Positions 26,217 through 35,212 of a stretch of DNA of 64,000 bases are shown here, piece after piece. The notes below the pieces were generated by a model, which saw only the letters and a program-made list of their open reading frames with translations, was not told the origin of the DNA and searched no databases. Positions within the stretch are counted from its first letter, which is position 1, and the number at the start of each line of letters is the position of its first letter. Made by a program: the position numbers and the translations under genes. The stretch comes from Nitrospira sp. (GTDB lineage: Bacteria > Nitrospirota > Nitrospiria > Nitrospirales > Nitrospiraceae): NCBI GenBank assembly GCA_005116955.1, contig SWDI01000005.1, positions 610,013 to 674,012 of the forward strand. Direction: 5' to 3'.

Positions 26217-26426
26217 ATGCGATCACTGTGTCTGTGGCTGATTCAAGGATACCGCATGGTAATTTCCCCTTTGTTCGGTCGCACATGTCGATTTGAACCC
26301 AGTTGTTCGCAATACGCCTCAGATGCGATTATGAAATATGGAGCATTACAGGGACTCGGCTTAACCATCCTCCGGCTTCTGAAATGTCACCCCTTCCACC
26401 CCGGTGGAGAAGACCCGGTCAAATAG
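26217..26426 (+). CDS. yidD: Membrane protein insertion efficiency factor YidD
   Basis: 69 aa from the ATG at 26217, one base after the rnpA stop. The family signature is complete: LIQGYRMVISPLFGRTCRFE, then PSCSQYASDAI, with KCHPFHPGGEDPV at the C-terminus. It is an amphipathic, membrane-associated helper for YidC-dependent insertion. The gene order rnpA-yidD-yidC is the classical one. Confidence 0.96.
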   Translation: MRSLCLWLIQGYRMVISPLFGRTCRFEPSCSQYASDAIMKYGALQGLGLTILRLLKCHPFHPGGEDPVK

Positions 26427-26466
26427 CGACGAGTATATCTTTATCTAAAGAAAGCATAGCCTCTTC

Positions 26467-28161
26467 ATGGAAAAGCGCGTCATCGTGTTCTTGTTTCTCT
26501 CGCTTGGGATTATCTTCGGGTATGAGTACATCATCAAAGAGCTGGGCCTACTCCCTGAACCGACTATTTCGGAAGAGGTGGAACCTTCCATAAGCGATAC
26601 GTCGTCTCCTTCGAGTATAGGCCCTGAGTCTCCAACCCCGGGCGCTCCTGCGACCACGACCATTGCACCGCAAAAACCATCCGCTGGGGATGTTTCTCCC
26701 CGAGATTCACGTCAAGAATCTTCTGCGCCGGAATTCATCGTGGTTGAAACGGAGCTCTACCGAGCTACGTTTACGACCCGTGGGGCCGCACTCACGAGCT
26801 GGGAACTCAAACGCTATCGTAGCAGTTCCGATGGAAAGTCTCTCGTGCAACTCGTACGACAGCGCGGCAAGTTTGCCGAGCCCTTGACGGTCACAGTGGA
26901 TGACACCTCTCATTCAAAAGAATTAAGCGAAGGGATCTACAGGGTCGAAAAGGACTTTACGACATTGGACCAGGGCCACCCCACGGGCCATATCACCTTC
27001 TCGTACAGTAATCCAGCAACCGGCGTACGGCTGGAAAAGCAACTGACTTTTCACACCGAGAGCTATGTCGTCGACATCGCGTTGAAATCCAGCGGGCTCG
27101 CAGAAGCAGTGAAACTTGGATTGGGGACGAATTTTGGGGTTGTGGATTGGGGAGAAGGGTTTATCGGTTCTGTCGGAGCCGCCTCGCTTATTGACGACAA
27201 GATTGAACACGACATGCCGGAAACCGAGACTGAGCACAAGGGTCCTGTGAAATGGGTTGCGCTACAAGATAAGTACTTCATTTCTGCACTTATTCCAAAG
27301 ACTAGTGCGTCCGCTTGGCCTAAGAAGCAAGGAGACAAACTTGTCTCCACGGCGGTACGGCTACCGGTTGATTCCTCCGGAGCATCGCTCGAACTCCAGC
27401 TCTTTGCCGGCCCCAAGGAGTTTGACACCCTCCAGAGTCTGCAAATTCGGCTCGAAGATACCATTGATTTTGGCTGGTTCCTTTTCGGGAGCTGGGACAC
27501 GGTCAGAGCCGTGGCCAAGCCCATCTTCTCCGTGCTGCGTTATATCAATGACTATACGCATAATTATGGGCTGACGATCATCCTCCTCACCATCAGCATC
27601 AAGGTGTTGTTTATCCCCTTGCAATATAAAAGTTACACATCGATGAAGAAGATGCAGGGCATCCAGCCGAAAGTGGCGGCTGTCCAAGAAAAATTCAAGG
27701 ACGATCGTGACCGCTTGAACAAGGAACTGATCAAGCTGTACCGGGATCACAAAGTCAATCCCGTGGGTGGCTGTCTCCCGATGTTATTGCAAATGCCGGT
27801 ATTCGTGTCGCTGTTCAATATTCTGTACATGACGATCGATTTGCGCCAAGCGCCGTTGGGGCTGTGGATCACCGATCTGTCGCTTCAGGATCCCTACTAT
27901 ATTCTGCCGATCATCATGGGAATCAGCATGATGGTGATGCAAAAGATACAACCGACGACGATGGATCCGACTCAGGCAAAAATGATGTTGATGCTGCCAG
28001 TGGCCATGACATTCTTGTTCGTCAATTTTCCTGCCGGTCTCGTATTGTATTGGCTGACCAATAATGTGCTCACCATTGTGCAACAATTCGCGACGGATCA
28101 CTTTTTCTTTCGAACTCCCACCACAGCACTGACGACGGATGAACAAGGTGGCAAGAAATGA
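26467..28161 (+). CDS. yidC: Membrane protein insertase YidC
   Basis: A 564-aa protein. TM1 near residues 5-25 (IVFLFLSLGIIFGYEYIIKE), then a Ser/Pro/Thr-rich linker (~35-90), the periplasmic beta-sandwich P1 domain (~90-340), and the conserved insertase core from ~365: TIILLTISIKVLFIPLQYKS, LYRDHKVNPVGGCLPMLLQM, IMGISMMVMQKIQPTTMDP and NFPAGLVLYWLTNNVLTIVQ. Length fits the Gram-negative form. It inserts respiratory and other membrane proteins, alone or with Sec. The C-terminus is short, without the long basic tail of Gram-positive homologues. Confidence 0.97.
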   Translation: MEKRVIVFLFLSLGIIFGYEYIIKELGLLPEPTISEEVEPSISDTSSPSSIGPESPTPGAPATTTIAPQKPSAGDVSPRDSRQESSAPEFIVVETELYRATFTTRGAALTSWELKRYRSSSDGKSLVQLVRQRGKFAEPLTVTVDDTSHSKELSEGIYRVEKDFTTLDQGHPTGHITFSYSNPATGVRLEKQLTFHTESYVVDIALKSSGLAEAVKLGLGTNFGVVDWGEGFIGSVGAASLIDDKIEHDMPETETEHKGPVKWVALQDKYFISALIPKTSASAWPKKQGDKLVSTAVRLPVDSSGASLELQLFAGPKEFDTLQSLQIRLEDTIDFGWFLFGSWDTVRAVAKPIFSVLRYINDYTHNYGLTIILLTISIKVLFIPLQYKSYTSMKKMQGIQPKVAAVQEKFKDDRDRLNKELIKLYRDHKVNPVGGCLPMLLQMPVFVSLFNILYMTIDLRQAPLGLWITDLSLQDPYYILPIIMGISMMVMQKIQPTTMDPTQAKMMLMLPVAMTFLFVNFPAGLVLYWLTNNVLTIVQQFATDHFFFRTPTTALTTDEQGGKK

Positions 28162-28212
28162 TGCTCGGTCGGTTTCGTTCGATGTGACTGATCCTCATGA
28201 ACGCGTGTAAAC

Positions 28213-29664
28213 ATGCCTGCCGTTGGAATACCCGAGGATACGATTTGTGCCATTGCCACTCCTGCTGGTGAGGGAGGTATTGGTATCGTTCGGATAAGCG
28301 GGCCGCATGCGGTTGACATCACGAGCCACGTGGTTCGGCTGCGCTCCAAGAAATCGCTTCAAACCCTCGCTTCTCACACGCTGTACCTGGCCGATATTCT
28401 CTTTCCGCCTGCTCCTTCAATCAGTAGCCATTCAGGCTCCACGGCAAGTCAGTTGACCGAGCAGATCATCGACGAAGGCCTGGTGGTCTATATGAAGGCG
28501 CCTCGATCGTTTACTGCGGAGGACGTGGTGGAGATCCACTGCCACGGAAATGGGTTCGTCCTGCAACGAGTCTGTCAGGCTTGCATCGTTGCCGGAGCCC
28601 GGCTCGCACAGGCAGGAGAGTTTACCAAACGAGCTTTCTTGAACGGCCGCCTGGATTTGTCTCAGGCTGAGGCTGTGCTGGACACCATCAGGGCCAAATC
28701 AGAGCTGAGCCTCAAATTGGCACAACGCCAGCTCCGCGGCGAACTCGCGCAACAGGTCCATCATTTGCGTACTGAACTCGTCAGGCTGTTGGCTCACCTA
28801 GAAGCAGGGATCGACTTCGCAGAAGAAGATATTACGTTCGTCCGGCGTGAGGAGATGATCGGCTCTCTCCAGGAGACACTGGATGACGTTCGGAGGATGC
28901 TGGAGACTGCCGAGACGGGACGGGTCCTGCGCGAGGGAGTTCGCGTGGTGATCGCCGGGGAGCCCAATGTTGGCAAGTCAAGTTTGCTGAATCGTTTACT
29001 CCGGGAGAATCGAGCGATTGTGACCAATATCCCCGGCACAACTCGCGATATTATCGAAGAGTCGATTATCTGGCTCGGTCTGCAAATCACGTTGATCGAC
29101 ACCGCTGGGCTGCGTGATACCACCGACCTTGTTGAACAGGAAGGCATCCGTCGTTCCATCGAAGCTCAAAGCCAGGCGGATATCGTCTTATATGTCTTGG
29201 ACGCTGCTCAACTGACACAGATGGATCTGAGAAATCTCCCTTCCCCCACCCTTCATGTTGAACATGTCCTTGTCGTTAATAAAATCGATCTTTGTGACGC
29301 AACATCACTAGAGCGGGTGATCCATGCACTGCGCGCTGATATACCGTGCAAGGTTGTCCCCATTTCTTCTCAAACGGGCGAGGGACTTGACGCCTTGAAG
29401 TCCGTTATTCAATCACAATTTGTGAAGCCGTCCTTTGAACCTCGCGATGGTGTCGTTGTTACTCACGTTCGGCATCGTGCGGCGCTCGAACGTGCGGAGG
29501 CCTCACTCAATGACGCACTGGCTTCGGTCCAACAAGGCATTGAGCCAGAATGTGTTGCGGTTGATCTCCGTGGTGCCGCTGATGCACTGGGCGAGATTGT
29601 TGGAAGCATTACATCTGACGAAGTGTTGGATGAGATATTTTCCGAGTTTTGTATTGGCAAGTAG
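28213..29664 (+). CDS. mnmE: tRNA-5-carboxymethylaminomethyl-2-thiouridine GTPase MnmE
   Basis: A 483-aa protein with the MnmE order: N-terminal formyl-THF-binding domain ([20 protein letters not shown]), helical domain, then the G domain with [15 protein letters not shown] (G1), IPGTTRD (G2/G3 region), DTAGLRD and NKID (G4), and the invariant C-terminal FCIGK with the catalytic Cys. It works with MnmG to modify U34 of tRNAs. The stop is 8 bp before the mnmG ATG. The N-domain has a Ser-rich insertion near residue 70 ([14 protein letters not shown]). Confidence 0.97.
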   Translation: MPAVGIPEDTICAIATPAGEGGIGIVRISGPHAVDITSHVVRLRSKKSLQTLASHTLYLADILFPPAPSISSHSGSTASQLTEQIIDEGLVVYMKAPRSFTAEDVVEIHCHGNGFVLQRVCQACIVAGARLAQAGEFTKRAFLNGRLDLSQAEAVLDTIRAKSELSLKLAQRQLRGELAQQVHHLRTELVRLLAHLEAGIDFAEEDITFVRREEMIGSLQETLDDVRRMLETAETGRVLREGVRVVIAGEPNVGKSSLLNRLLRENRAIVTNIPGTTRDIIEESIIWLGLQITLIDTAGLRDTTDLVEQEGIRRSIEAQSQADIVLYVLDAAQLTQMDLRNLPSPTLHVEHVLVVNKIDLCDATSLERVIHALRADIPCKVVPISSQTGEGLDALKSVIQSQFVKPSFEPRDGVVVTHVRHRAALERAEASLNDALASVQQGIEPECVAVDLRGAADALGEIVGSITSDEVLDEIFSEFCIGK

Positions 29665-29672
29665 AGGGACCG

Positions 29673-31565
29673 ATGGCCATCGCATTTGACGTTATTGTAG
29701 TGGGAGGCGGTCATGCCGGGTGCGAAGCAGCGCTGGCTGCAGCACGAATGGGTGCGAATACTTTGCTGCTGACGATGGAGCTGAGCCGAATTGCTCAGAT
29801 GTCGTGCAATCCTGCCGTCGGTGGGATCGCTAAGGGACACCTCGTGAAAGAAATCGATGCACTCGGTGGTGAGATGGGGCGAAATACGGATCGCGCCGGG
29901 ATTCAATTTCGATTCATCAACACAAGCAAAGGACCCGCGGTGCGGGCATTACGCGCCCAATGCGACAAATCGCTGTATCGTATGGCAATGCAGGAAACGA
30001 TGGCCTCACAAGAGCATCTGACTCTTGCCGAAGGGGTCGTGGACCAACTGCTCGTGGCCGGGGGTACGATCACCGGGATTGTAACGGGCTCTGGCGAGAG
30101 GATCGATGCCAAGGCGGTCATATTGACATCGGGTACTTTCCTTAAGGGTCTTATCCATATCGGTCTTAACCATTTCCCAGCTGGTCGCGCCGGAGAAGCT
30201 TCAGCCGAACACCTTTCAGATTGCATGCGGGATCTTGGATTTGAAGTTGGCCGGCTCAAGACCGGGACCCCTCCACGATTGGACAAGGCGACGATTGATT
30301 TCTCGGTGATGATCCCCCAACCCGGTGATTCCCCTCCCCCTCCTTTCTCCTATCGGACTCAACAGATCACGACCAGACAAGTGCTCTGCCATTTGACCTA
30401 TACCAATCGAGAGACACACGACATTATTCAAAAGAATCTTGATCGCTCACCGCTATATAGCGGTGTCATCGAATCTACTGGCCCTCGGTACTGTCCCTCC
30501 ATCGAGGATAAGATCGTGCGTTTTGCGGAGAAAGAACGTCACCAGATTTTCATTGAACCCGAAGGACTGGACTCGATCGAATTTTATCCGAACGGTATTT
30601 CAACCAGCCTGCCGGTTGATGTCCAGGCCGCTATGCTGAGAACAATCCCTGGATTAGAACAGGCCAAAATACTCAAACCTGGCTATGCGATTGAGTACGA
30701 TTATTTCCCCCCTCGCCAACTCTACCGAACGCTTGAGACAAAGCAGGTTGCTGGTCTCTATCATGCCGGACAAATCAATGGGACTTCCGGGTATGAAGAA
30801 GCAGCAGCGCAGGGATTGGTTGCCGGGATCAATACCGTTCTGAAGCTGAAAGAGAGGCCTCCTCTCATCCTGGACCGGTCACAAGCCTATATTGGCGTAC
30901 TCATTGATGATCTCATTACAAAAGATGCCTACGAACCATATCGAATGTTTACCTCGCGAGCTGAGTATCGATTGCTTCTCCGCCACAGCAATGCTGACCT
31001 TCGACTCATGCCAGTTGGATACGACGTCGGACTGATTCCAGATGACGCATACGAAAGGTTCTTGCGGAAGCGACGTTTGATTGAAATGGAGATCGAGCAT
31101 CTGAATACAGCCAGGCCATCATTCACCGAAGAAATCCGTTTGCAGACCAAAGGCACGTATCTCGAAAATGCATCGGCTGCTATGACCATGGCACAGCTTC
31201 TTCGTCGACAGGAAGCGAGTTATCAAGAACTCCTAGAATCTTTTGGGATGCCGGTTATCCCAGAGATCGAAATCGGCGAAGAAGTCGAGATCCAGATCAA
31301 GTACGAAGGCTATGTACGTCGGCAGGTCCAGCAAGTGGAGAAATTCAAGAAACTTGAGCAGAAATTGATTCCTTACACGTTTGATTACAATTCGATTTCA
31401 GGGTTTTCCAGTGAGGTTCGAGAGAAGTTCAACAGGGTACGACCAGAGACAGTTGGGCAGGCATCGAGAATATCTGGGGTGACTCCAGCTGCTATATCCT
31501 TACTTCTTGTTGCGATAGAAAAAAGCAGGCGTCAATTCCCTCCTATACAGCAAGTACTTTCATGA
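29673..31565 (+). CDS. mnmG: tRNA uridine-5-carboxymethylaminomethyl enzyme MnmG
   Basis: 630 aa from ATG 29673; an in-frame extension to 29649 overlaps mnmE and lacks support. FAD-binding motif [20 protein letters not shown] (residues ~7-26), then [51 protein letters not shown] and [20 protein letters not shown], all GidA signatures. Its C-terminal helical domain (~550-630) contacts MnmE. The stop precedes the first parS site by about 50 bp. Confidence 0.97.
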   Translation: MAIAFDVIVVGGGHAGCEAALAAARMGANTLLLTMELSRIAQMSCNPAVGGIAKGHLVKEIDALGGEMGRNTDRAGIQFRFINTSKGPAVRALRAQCDKSLYRMAMQETMASQEHLTLAEGVVDQLLVAGGTITGIVTGSGERIDAKAVILTSGTFLKGLIHIGLNHFPAGRAGEASAEHLSDCMRDLGFEVGRLKTGTPPRLDKATIDFSVMIPQPGDSPPPPFSYRTQQITTRQVLCHLTYTNRETHDIIQKNLDRSPLYSGVIESTGPRYCPSIEDKIVRFAEKERHQIFIEPEGLDSIEFYPNGISTSLPVDVQAAMLRTIPGLEQAKILKPGYAIEYDYFPPRQLYRTLETKQVAGLYHAGQINGTSGYEEAAAQGLVAGINTVLKLKERPPLILDRSQAYIGVLIDDLITKDAYEPYRMFTSRAEYRLLLRHSNADLRLMPVGYDVGLIPDDAYERFLRKRRLIEMEIEHLNTARPSFTEEIRLQTKGTYLENASAAMTMAQLLRRQEASYQELLESFGMPVIPEIEIGEEVEIQIKYEGYVRRQVQQVEKFKKLEQKLIPYTFDYNSISGFSSEVREKFNRVRPETVGQASRISGVTPAAISLLLVAIEKSRRQFPPIQQVLS

Positions 31566-31615
31566 AATTCCATAGAACCAACCTTTCCTATTGACCTCGC
31601 TCAAGCATCAGCGTA

Positions 31616-31635
31616 ATTGTTCCACGTGGAACAAT
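31616..31635. promoter_or_regulatory. parS site 1 (20-bp perfect palindrome)
   Basis: ATTGTTCCACGTGGAACAAT is fully palindromic. Its 16-bp core TGTTCCACGTGGAACA (31618-31633) differs from the B. subtilis-type consensus TGTTTCACGTGAAACA only by the symmetrical T/C and A/G change, as in Pseudomonas parS. It is the expected binding site of the ParB encoded 1.5 kb downstream. It overlaps the only good start region of rsmG. Confidence 0.9.
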
Positions 31636-32276
31636 CGAGTTCGCCTTCATTGCTGCTGCAAGAAAGTTCGGCTGAAATTGGCGTTCCACTCAGTACTGAA
31701 CAGGTACAGCAGTTTATGGTGTACCTTGAGCAGCTTCAGCTCTGGAATCAATCATTCAATCTCACAAGCATCACGCTAAATGATGAGATTATTATCAAAC
31801 ACTTTGTGGACTCTATAGCTGCGCTCCAAGCTGACGATGTCAAGGTCGGGGCAAAATTTCTTGACGTCGGTACAGGAGCTGGATTTCCTGGAATTCCTTT
31901 AAAACTCGCTAGATTAGATATAAATATGACTCTCGTTGAGCCTGTCGCAAAGAAGGTCTCCTTCCTTCGGTTCATCATCGGTCTTCTTCGACTGGAAAAT
32001 ATTGACATATTCGGCGGTACTCTGGAGAGATTCTTGAACGAACGCGTGCCATACGGATCCTTTGATTACTTGGCGACTCGTGCCTTAAAGCATGATTTAA
32101 TTTTGAAAGATGGCCCAAAACTCCTTCGACAAGGAGGGAAGGCCATTCTGTTTTCATCACAACCAATTCCCCTATCAGATCTTTCTTCAAACTGGTCATT
32201 ATCGCGTGAACACAAATTTCAACTGCAGAAGGGATATGGGCAGAGAGTTATTTCCATTGTTATACCTTCAGTCTAA
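31617..32276 (+). CDS. rsmG: 16S rRNA (guanine-527-N7)-methyltransferase
   Basis: Up to 219 aa. The class I methyltransferase motif I is KFLDVGTGAGFPGIPLKLAR (residues ~78-97), and LWNQSFNLTSITLNDEIIIK (~42-61) is the RsmG N-terminal signature. The family needs about 30 residues before that signature, so the start must lie at or near the parS palindrome: TTG 31617, GTG 31626 (inside CACGTG) or TTG 31647; no ATG is available. It methylates G527 of 16S rRNA. Base composition is more AT-rich than in mnmG. It sits between parS 1 and parS 2, directly upstream of parA. Confidence 0.9.
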   Translation: MFHVEQSSSPSLLLQESSAEIGVPLSTEQVQQFMVYLEQLQLWNQSFNLTSITLNDEIIIKHFVDSIAALQADDVKVGAKFLDVGTGAGFPGIPLKLARLDINMTLVEPVAKKVSFLRFIIGLLRLENIDIFGGTLERFLNERVPYGSFDYLATRALKHDLILKDGPKLLRQGGKAILFSSQPIPLSDLSSNWSLSREHKFQLQKGYGQRVISIVIPSV

Positions 32277-32293
32277 ATGAAACACACGATTGG

Positions 32294-32309
32294 TGTTCCA
32301 CGTGGAACA
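32294..32309. promoter_or_regulatory. parS site 2
   Basis: A second exact copy of TGTTCCACGTGGAACA, 676 bp downstream of the first, lying in the 55-bp rsmG-parA gap about 20 bp before the parA ATG. ParB binding here could also repress parA transcription. Confidence 0.9.
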
Positions 32310-32331
32310 ATTCTGTTGTAGGAGCTCATCA

Positions 32332-33108
32332 ATGGGAAAGGTCGTTGCGGTTGCGAATCAAAAAGGCGGAGTTGGTAAGACTACTACGGCGATCAATCTC
32401 TCATCCGCCATTGCCCTAGAAGGAAAATCAGTTCTGCTTATCGATATGGACCCTCAGGGAAATGCCACGAGTGGTCTCGGCATTGACCACGGATCATTAA
32501 GGAACACGACGTATAGTTGTCTTGCTAAAATCAGCACGATTCAAGAATCTTCAATGGCAACATCGGTTCCAGGACTTTCCCTTCTTCCGGCCAACGCGGA
32601 TCTTGCTGGAGCTGAGATTGAGCTTGTCAATATTGAAGGCCGAGAAAGTCATCTCAAGTCCATCATGAGTGAGATTAGAGAGACCTATGACTTTATTTTT
32701 CTAGATTGTCCTCCAGCCCTTGGAATTCTGACCATTAATGCTCTTACCGCCGCGGATTCTGTTCTCATACCGGTTCAATGTGAATATTATGCGATGGAAG
32801 GTTTGAGCAGACTCATCAGGAGCATCGATCTTGTTCGTCAATCATTTAACTCAAGTCTAGACCTAGAGGGCATCGTCCTGACTATGTTTGACTCGCGCAA
32901 TAGCTTAGCCAGACAGGTAGCCGAACAAGTGCGCTCTCACTTCATTGACAAAGTGTATCACGCGGTCATCCCACGCAACGTTTCCCTCGCAGAAGCTCCG
33001 AGTTACGGCCGACCGGGAATTCTGTACAACGTCGCATCAGCCGGCTCGCAGTCTTACGTACATTTAGCTAAGGAGTTTATTTCCCATGGAGAAAAAAGCC
33101 CTCGGTAA
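32332..33108 (+). CDS. parA: Chromosome partitioning ATPase ParA (Soj)
   Basis: 258 aa from ATG 32332, which has the ribosome site AGGAG; a longer frame from 32290 reads through parS 2 and is rejected. Deviant Walker A AVANQKGGVGKTTTAINLSS (residues ~6-25), DMDPQGNATSGLG, IFLDCPPALGILTINALTAA (Walker B) and IPVQCEYYAMEGLSRL are all typical of chromosomal ParA/Soj. It binds DNA non-specifically with ATP and drives origin segregation with ParB. The parA stop overlaps the parB start by 23 bp. Confidence 0.97.
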   Translation: MGKVVAVANQKGGVGKTTTAINLSSAIALEGKSVLLIDMDPQGNATSGLGIDHGSLRNTTYSCLAKISTIQESSMATSVPGLSLLPANADLAGAEIELVNIEGRESHLKSIMSEIRETYDFIFLDCPPALGILTINALTAADSVLIPVQCEYYAMEGLSRLIRSIDLVRQSFNSSLDLEGIVLTMFDSRNSLARQVAEQVRSHFIDKVYHAVIPRNVSLAEAPSYGRPGILYNVASAGSQSYVHLAKEFISHGEKSPR

Positions 33109-33934
33109 AGGCCTTGGCGCCCTCCTCCCGTCCTCCAAGTTGAGTCCCCCTACAGAGCCGACCGATGTCCAGAGGATACGGATCGAGACGATTGTCCCCA
33201 ATCGCTATCAACCACGGCACACCTTCCCGCTAGACGAACTCGCTGAACTTGCCGCGTCCATCAAGGAGAGCGGCGTGCTTCAGCCGATTATGGTCCGGCG
33301 CAAAGGGGACGGCATCTATGAACTGATCTCCGGAGAGCGCCGATGGCGCGCATCAAAAGAAGCTGGTCTAGAGACCATTCCCGTTGTCATTCGAAATTGC
33401 AGTGATCAAGAGTCACTTTTGCTGGCATTGGTTGAAAATCTCCAACGGGAAGACTTGAACCCCATGGAGACGGCACGAGCCTATTCGCGTATGATGAATG
33501 AATTCGGTCTAACCCAAGACGCCATTGCCACGAAGGTCGGTCGTGATCGTTCTTCCGTGGCGAACTTCGTTCGGCTAATCCATCTTCATCCTGAGCTCCA
33601 GGAGCTCGTTCAAGAAGGCACCCTCACAACGGGTCACGCGAAAGCCCTCCTCGGCCTTTCATCCCCCGAAGACCAGTTGAGGATTGGCAAAATGGTGGCG
33701 TCTGGATCTCTATCTGTCAGGGAAACAGAAAAACTTGTGGAATCCTCCCTTACAGGAAAAAAGCGGCAACACAAAACACCTCACAGCTCCCCATGGGCGG
33801 ACCTCGAAGCCAGGTTACAGAAACGGTTGGGCACAAAGGTGACCATTCACCCTCACAACCAAGGAGGGAAGATCGTCATTCATTATTTTTCCACTATCGA
33901 ACTTGATGGTGTTGTGGAGATCCTGCTCAGTTAA
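33086..33934 (+). CDS. parB: Chromosome partitioning protein ParB (Spo0J)
   Basis: A 282-aa protein. The N-terminal KKALGKGLGALLPS is the ParA-stimulating segment. The CTP-binding/clamp domain contains VPNRYQPRHTFPLDELAELA, LQPIMVRRK and SGERRWRASKEAGL with the GERRxRA motif. The HTH lies in LTQDAIATKVGRDRSSVANF (residues ~148-167). The C-terminal dimer domain follows a basic linker (KKRQHKTPH). Its targets are the two parS sites either side of rsmG. Translation is coupled to parA. Confidence 0.97.
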   Translation: MEKKALGKGLGALLPSSKLSPPTEPTDVQRIRIETIVPNRYQPRHTFPLDELAELAASIKESGVLQPIMVRRKGDGIYELISGERRWRASKEAGLETIPVVIRNCSDQESLLLALVENLQREDLNPMETARAYSRMMNEFGLTQDAIATKVGRDRSSVANFVRLIHLHPELQELVQEGTLTTGHAKALLGLSSPEDQLRIGKMVASGSLSVRETEKLVESSLTGKKRQHKTPHSSPWADLEARLQKRLGTKVTIHPHNQGGKIVIHYFSTIELDGVVEILLS

Positions 33935-34105
33935 CGTTCATTGTGCCTTGGTACCCCTGACGCGCCCAAAAAACGGTTCTCATTGCGCTTTCACCCAGAT
34001 GGCCGCTAAATATCTCGGTGGAACCGACCGATATATCTCTTAACGATAAGGATTCCGCCCTTCAGCCGGATTCCCCTAGCCCAAATCGTGAGAGGAGGCG
34101 AGCGT

Positions 34106-34600
34106 ATGTGGAAGGACAAACAAGACAGTAGGCGTTCCGACGAGGTTGATATTGAAGGCACTGGATCAAGCCTTGAACCTATGCGCCACGAACCAGGCCA
34201 AGACGTCAGCGCATTCGTCGGAAAAGGCGTCATGTTTAAGGGGACAATCACCTATAACGGAACCGTCCGGATTGATGGGACTCTTGAGGGGGAAATCCAT
34301 ACCGATGGCATCCTCTTAGTTGGAGAAGAAGCCGTCATCACAGCAAAAGTAACGGCCGGCACGATCGTCTGTAAGGGGAAAATTACAGGAGACATTCATG
34401 CCAGAGATAAGATGAAGCTGCGAGCACCCGCAGTCATCAACGGCGGAGTCACCACACCCATGCTGTCTATGGAAGATGGGGTCCTCTTCAATGGCACCCT
34501 GGAGATGGAAGAAGCCGCCCCCACGTCCCAACGTGACACCCCACATCTCCATGCGGTCACGACATCCAATGAACCAGCTATCCGGAGGGTACCCACCTAG
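34106..34600 (+). CDS. Bactofilin (polymer-forming cytoskeletal protein) 1
   Basis: 164 aa from ATG 34106 with AGGAGG 7 bases upstream. The beta-helical DUF583 core covers residues ~45-135: FVGKGVMFKGTITYNGTVRI, DGTLEGEIHTDGILLVGEEA, VTAGTIVCKGKITGDIHARD. A charged N-terminal tail (~40 residues) and a Pro/Thr-rich C-terminal tail flank the core, as in most bactofilins. These polymerise without nucleotide and scaffold cell-shape or polar proteins. It lies 171 bp after parB and 129 bp before a second bactofilin gene. Confidence 0.92.
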   Translation: MWKDKQDSRRSDEVDIEGTGSSLEPMRHEPGQDVSAFVGKGVMFKGTITYNGTVRIDGTLEGEIHTDGILLVGEEAVITAKVTAGTIVCKGKITGDIHARDKMKLRAPAVINGGVTTPMLSMEDGVLFNGTLEMEEAAPTSQRDTPHLHAVTTSNEPAIRRVPT

Positions 34601-34729
34601 AGCATGTGATACACTAGACGACACACAGAGGGGAGGCTCCTTCTCACCAAATAGGCCCCCCTCTCTCCTGTCCAATCCCACTGAAGGACAGCACCTCCTC
34701 GGATTTGTCACAAGGAGCAAGGACGACTG

Positions 34730-35176
34730 ATGTGGGCTCTAGGCGAAAAAAGCACTCAGGAAACCAGCGACAGCGACAATTTCACCTTCCTCGGAAAGGG
34801 CGTCGATTTCAAGGGTATCCTCAACTTTGATGGAACCATTCGAATCGACGGCCGTGTTGAAGGCGAAGTCCACACGACCGGGACTCTCATTATCGGAGAG
34901 CAGGCGGTGATCAAAGGCATTCTTTCCGCCGGCACCCTCATGACCAGCGGCAAGGTCAACGGCACGGTTACAGCCACGGCTAAAATTCAAATCCTTAAAC
35001 CTGGGGTGCTCATCGGCGACATTCGTACACCGGGCATTTCGATCGAAGATGGCGCACACTTCCATGGCATGTGTGATATGGGAGCTCATAAATGGGTCGA
35101 TGACGGTCAACCGTCACCCAAGAACGTGCACGATTTCGCGTCTAATCGAGGCAAGACTCGCGTGGTAGACCTCTAG
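34730..35176 (+). CDS. Bactofilin (polymer-forming cytoskeletal protein) 2
   Basis: A 148-aa paralogue of the preceding gene. The core is FLGKGVDFKGILNFDGTIRI, DGRVEGEVHTTGTLIIGEQA, SAGTLMTSGKVNGTVTATAK, so the two cores are alike while the tails differ. The N-terminal tail is short (~20 residues) and the C-terminus basic. Paired bactofilins commonly co-polymerise. Its position right after parAB and before mnmA suggests cotranscription with bactofilin 1, although a separate promoter in the 129-bp gap is possible. Confidence 0.92.
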   Translation: MWALGEKSTQETSDSDNFTFLGKGVDFKGILNFDGTIRIDGRVEGEVHTTGTLIIGEQAVIKGILSAGTLMTSGKVNGTVTATAKIQILKPGVLIGDIRTPGISIEDGAHFHGMCDMGAHKWVDDGQPSPKNVHDFASNRGKTRVVDL

Positions 35177-35212
35177 CCCTTTACCGACTCCTCCCGGTAC
35201 AATACTAGTCCA

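Noticed and set aside
31566-31615. Possible promoter for rsmG in the mnmG-rsmG gap
   Set aside because: TTGACC occurs at about 31591, but no -10 with correct spacing follows before the palindrome.
32290-32331. N-terminal extension of ParA reading through parS 2
   Set aside because: The extension encodes the palindrome itself (VFHVEQ), the ATG at 32332 has a clear AGGAG, and the Soj family starts there.
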